Source: JBKQHQ01 sp052148715 (GTDB taxonomy: Bacteria; Pseudomonadota; Alphaproteobacteria; Rhizobiales; Xanthobacteraceae). Taken from it: a DNA stretch of 24,531 nt. This document shows positions 23,622 through 24,531 of the stretch, one piece after another. The notes beneath the pieces are model-generated. The model did no database searches and had not been told where the DNA came from. It saw nothing but the letters and a program-made list of their open reading frames with translations. Position 1 is the stretch's first letter. Every line of letters begins with the position of its first letter. Made by a program: the position numbers and the translations under genes. The stretch spans positions 1 through 24,531 of the forward strand of contig JBKQHQ010000238.1 in the NCBI GenBank assembly GCA_052148715.1. The letters are read 5' to 3'.

Positions 23622-24097
23622 TGAGCGCGACCGCCCAGCTGATCCGGTTCGAGCTGAACGGCCGTCCGGTCGGCATCCAGATCGAGCCGCACCAAAATCT
23701 CGTGGAGTTGCTGCAGCAGTTCGATCTGTTCGGTGCGCGCGAAAGCTGCGGCCAAGGCTTATGCGGCTGCTGCACCGTGCTCGTCGACGAGACCGCCGTA
23801 TCGGGCTGCCTCTATTTCGCGAGCCTCGTCGACGGAAAACGCGTCACCACCATCGAGCATCTGGATGCCGGCGGAGCGCTCAGCATCGTCCAGCAGGCCT
23901 TCATCGAGTGCGGGGCATTCCAATGCGGCTTCTGTACGCCGGGCTTCGTCCTCATGACCCATCAGCTGCTGCAACAGAACCCGCACCCGACCGAGGAAGA
24001 AATCCGCGACTATCTTTCGGGCAATCTGTGCCGCTGCGCCGCGTATCCTGAGATCATCGAGGCCGTGAAAAAGGCCGCGGGCGCGGCGTCACGCTAA
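23621..24097 (+). CDS. Xanthine-dehydrogenase-family 2Fe-2S (small) subunit
   Basis: This predicts 158 residues. The ATG overlaps the previous stop by one base (TGATG), with AGGAGG at 23611. The N-terminal plant-type 2Fe-2S cluster is bound by Cys43, Cys48, Cys51 and Cys63 (ESCGQGLCGCC...SGC), and the C-terminal helical cluster by Cys102, Cys105, Cys137 and Cys139 (QCGFCTPG...GNLCRCAAYPEI). It carries electrons from the molybdenum centre to FAD. Normal length, all eight ligands intact. It is the last gene of the operon; a repeat element and a terminator-like hairpin follow. Confidence 0.96.
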   Translation: MSATAQLIRFELNGRPVGIQIEPHQNLVELLQQFDLFGARESCGQGLCGCCTVLVDETAVSGCLYFASLVDGKRVTTIEHLDAGGALSIVQQAFIECGAFQCGFCTPGFVLMTHQLLQQNPHPTEEEIRDYLSGNLCRCAAYPEIIEAVKKAAGAASR

Positions 24098-24149
24098 TGC
24101 CGACGGTCAGCGGGGTCGTGATCCATGGCCCTTCCACGTCATGGCCGGC

Positions 24150-24296
24150 GTCATTGCGAGCGCAGCGAAGCAATCCCGAGCGTGTAGCACGCGATTGCCG
24201 CGGGCGCGCGCCGAAGTCGGGTGTTCCCGACTTCGGCAAATCATAGCGGGCGCAAGTCGGAAACATCCGACTTGCGCTGCGCGCCCTCGCAATGAC
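24150..24296. repeat. Palindromic intergenic repeat with terminal inverted repeats and two hairpins
   Basis: GTCATTGCGAG (24150-24160) recurs inverted as CTCGCAATGAC (24286-24296). Inside are two perfect stem-loops: 24211-24236 (11-bp stem, 4-nt loop) and 24250-24277 (12-bp stem, loop AACA). It has no coding capacity. The ends resemble the dispersed non-coding repeats common in Bradyrhizobium and Rhodopseudomonas genomes. Confidence 0.75.
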
Positions 24297-24310
24297 AGTG
24301 CCAGATGAAA

Positions 24311-24338
24311 ACACCGGAGAGCTTTTGCTCCCCGGTGT
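24311..24338. terminator. Probable bidirectional terminator hairpin
   Basis: ACACCGGAGAGC pairs with GCTCCCCGGTGT around a TTTT loop, giving a 12-bp stem with one A-C mismatch. A-rich bases precede it and CTTTG follows, so it can act in both directions, between the rightward XDH operon and the leftward small membrane gene. Confidence 0.6.
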
Positions 24339-24391
24339 CTTTGCACAAAATCCTGGTCCACGCGTACGGAATGCCGTTTGGACGCTTGAAC

Positions 24392-24475
24392 TCAGAACGC
24401 TCCCAGCAGGACGGCGCCCAGGAACACGAACACGGCGCACACCGCCAGCAGATTGAAGTTCAAGGTAAGGTCCAC
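24392..24475 (-). CDS. 27-residue single-helix membrane peptide
   Basis: The reverse strand reads VDLTLNFNLLAVCAVFVFLG, then AVLLGAF and a stop, from a GTG at 24475 with GAGG 6 nt upstream. It is a short polar start followed by one transmembrane helix. From memory, similar tiny proteins (TLNFN-L-A-CAVF-F-GA) occur in related genomes, which supports coding. Function is unknown. Confidence 0.55.
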   Translation of the reverse strand: MDLTLNFNLLAVCAVFVFLGAVLLGAF

Positions 24476-24531
24476 TCGATGCCTCGCTTGGTTGGCGTGC
24501 TGTCAGGCTATCATCAATACCGTTATGCTCT

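Noticed and set aside
21354..24097. CO dehydrogenase or 4-hydroxybenzoyl-CoA reductase
   Set aside because: The active-site loop is ALRGFG rather than AYRCSFR, and the FAD subunit shows no insertion for the extra 4Fe-4S cluster of the reductase.

Overview
The window looks like chromosomal DNA of a GC-rich soil or rhizosphere alphaproteobacterium of the Hyphomicrobiales (Bradyrhizobium/Rhodopseudomonas-like). The grounds are the codon bias, the mix of TRAP transporters, molybdenum hydroxylase and CoA-ligase genes, and a dispersed repeat carrying the GTCATTGCGAG end that I associate with this group. No rRNA, tRNA, CRISPR array, phage or insertion-sequence gene was seen.

Layout. 1-2.6 kb: a truncated ArsR-type regulator whose start codon lies inside a perfect 26-bp palindrome, two small conserved-looking hypotheticals, empty DNA and a rhomboid protease. 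2.7-5.4 kb: an LLM-class flavin oxidoreductase, a frameshifted TRAP small subunit (dctQ pseudogene) and an intact TRAP binding protein (dctP copy 1), all leftward. 5.7-8.2 kb: a leftward pair, a MetE-C-terminal-domain-like methyltransferase followed by MetY (O-acetylhomoserine sulfhydrylase). 8.6-9.9 kb: a rightward MFS transporter. 10-12.8 kb: leftward enoyl-CoA hydratase and AMP-forming ligase (ATGA overlap), then an AroQ-like dehydroquinase with altered active-site residues. 12.9-13.8 kb: gene debris, namely a GFA-family pseudogene and a scrap of an AAA-type ATPase. 13.8-15.1 kb: a flavodoxin/HemG-like gene translationally coupled to a six-helix membrane protein, preceded by a perfect FNR/FixK box. 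15.1-16.3 kb: a class C beta-lactamase/esterase-fold serine hydrolase. 16.6-19.5 kb: a complete leftward TRAP operon (dctP copy 2, dctQ, dctM). 19.6-24.1 kb: a rightward, tightly packed operon of a polysaccharide-deacetylase-fold hydrolase and the FAD, molybdenum and 2Fe-2S subunits of a xanthine-dehydrogenase-family hydroxylase. 24.1-24.5 kb: a palindromic repeat element, a terminator hairpin and a 27-residue membrane peptide.

How the parts may work together. The most system-like unit is the divergent pair at 16.6-24.1 kb: a TRAP importer facing a hydroxylase operon that opens with a deacetylase-fold hydrolase. That is the arrangement expected for uptake, hydroxylation and ring or amide opening of a heterocyclic or aromatic compound. 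The substrate cannot be read from the sequence. The 2.7-5.4 kb block is an older, decaying copy of the same TRAP system: its binding protein is intact and about four-fifths identical to copy 2, its dctQ is broken and its dctM is absent. The binding protein may therefore use the intact membrane subunits about 13 kb away. All functional links between neighbouring genes are inferred from gene order.
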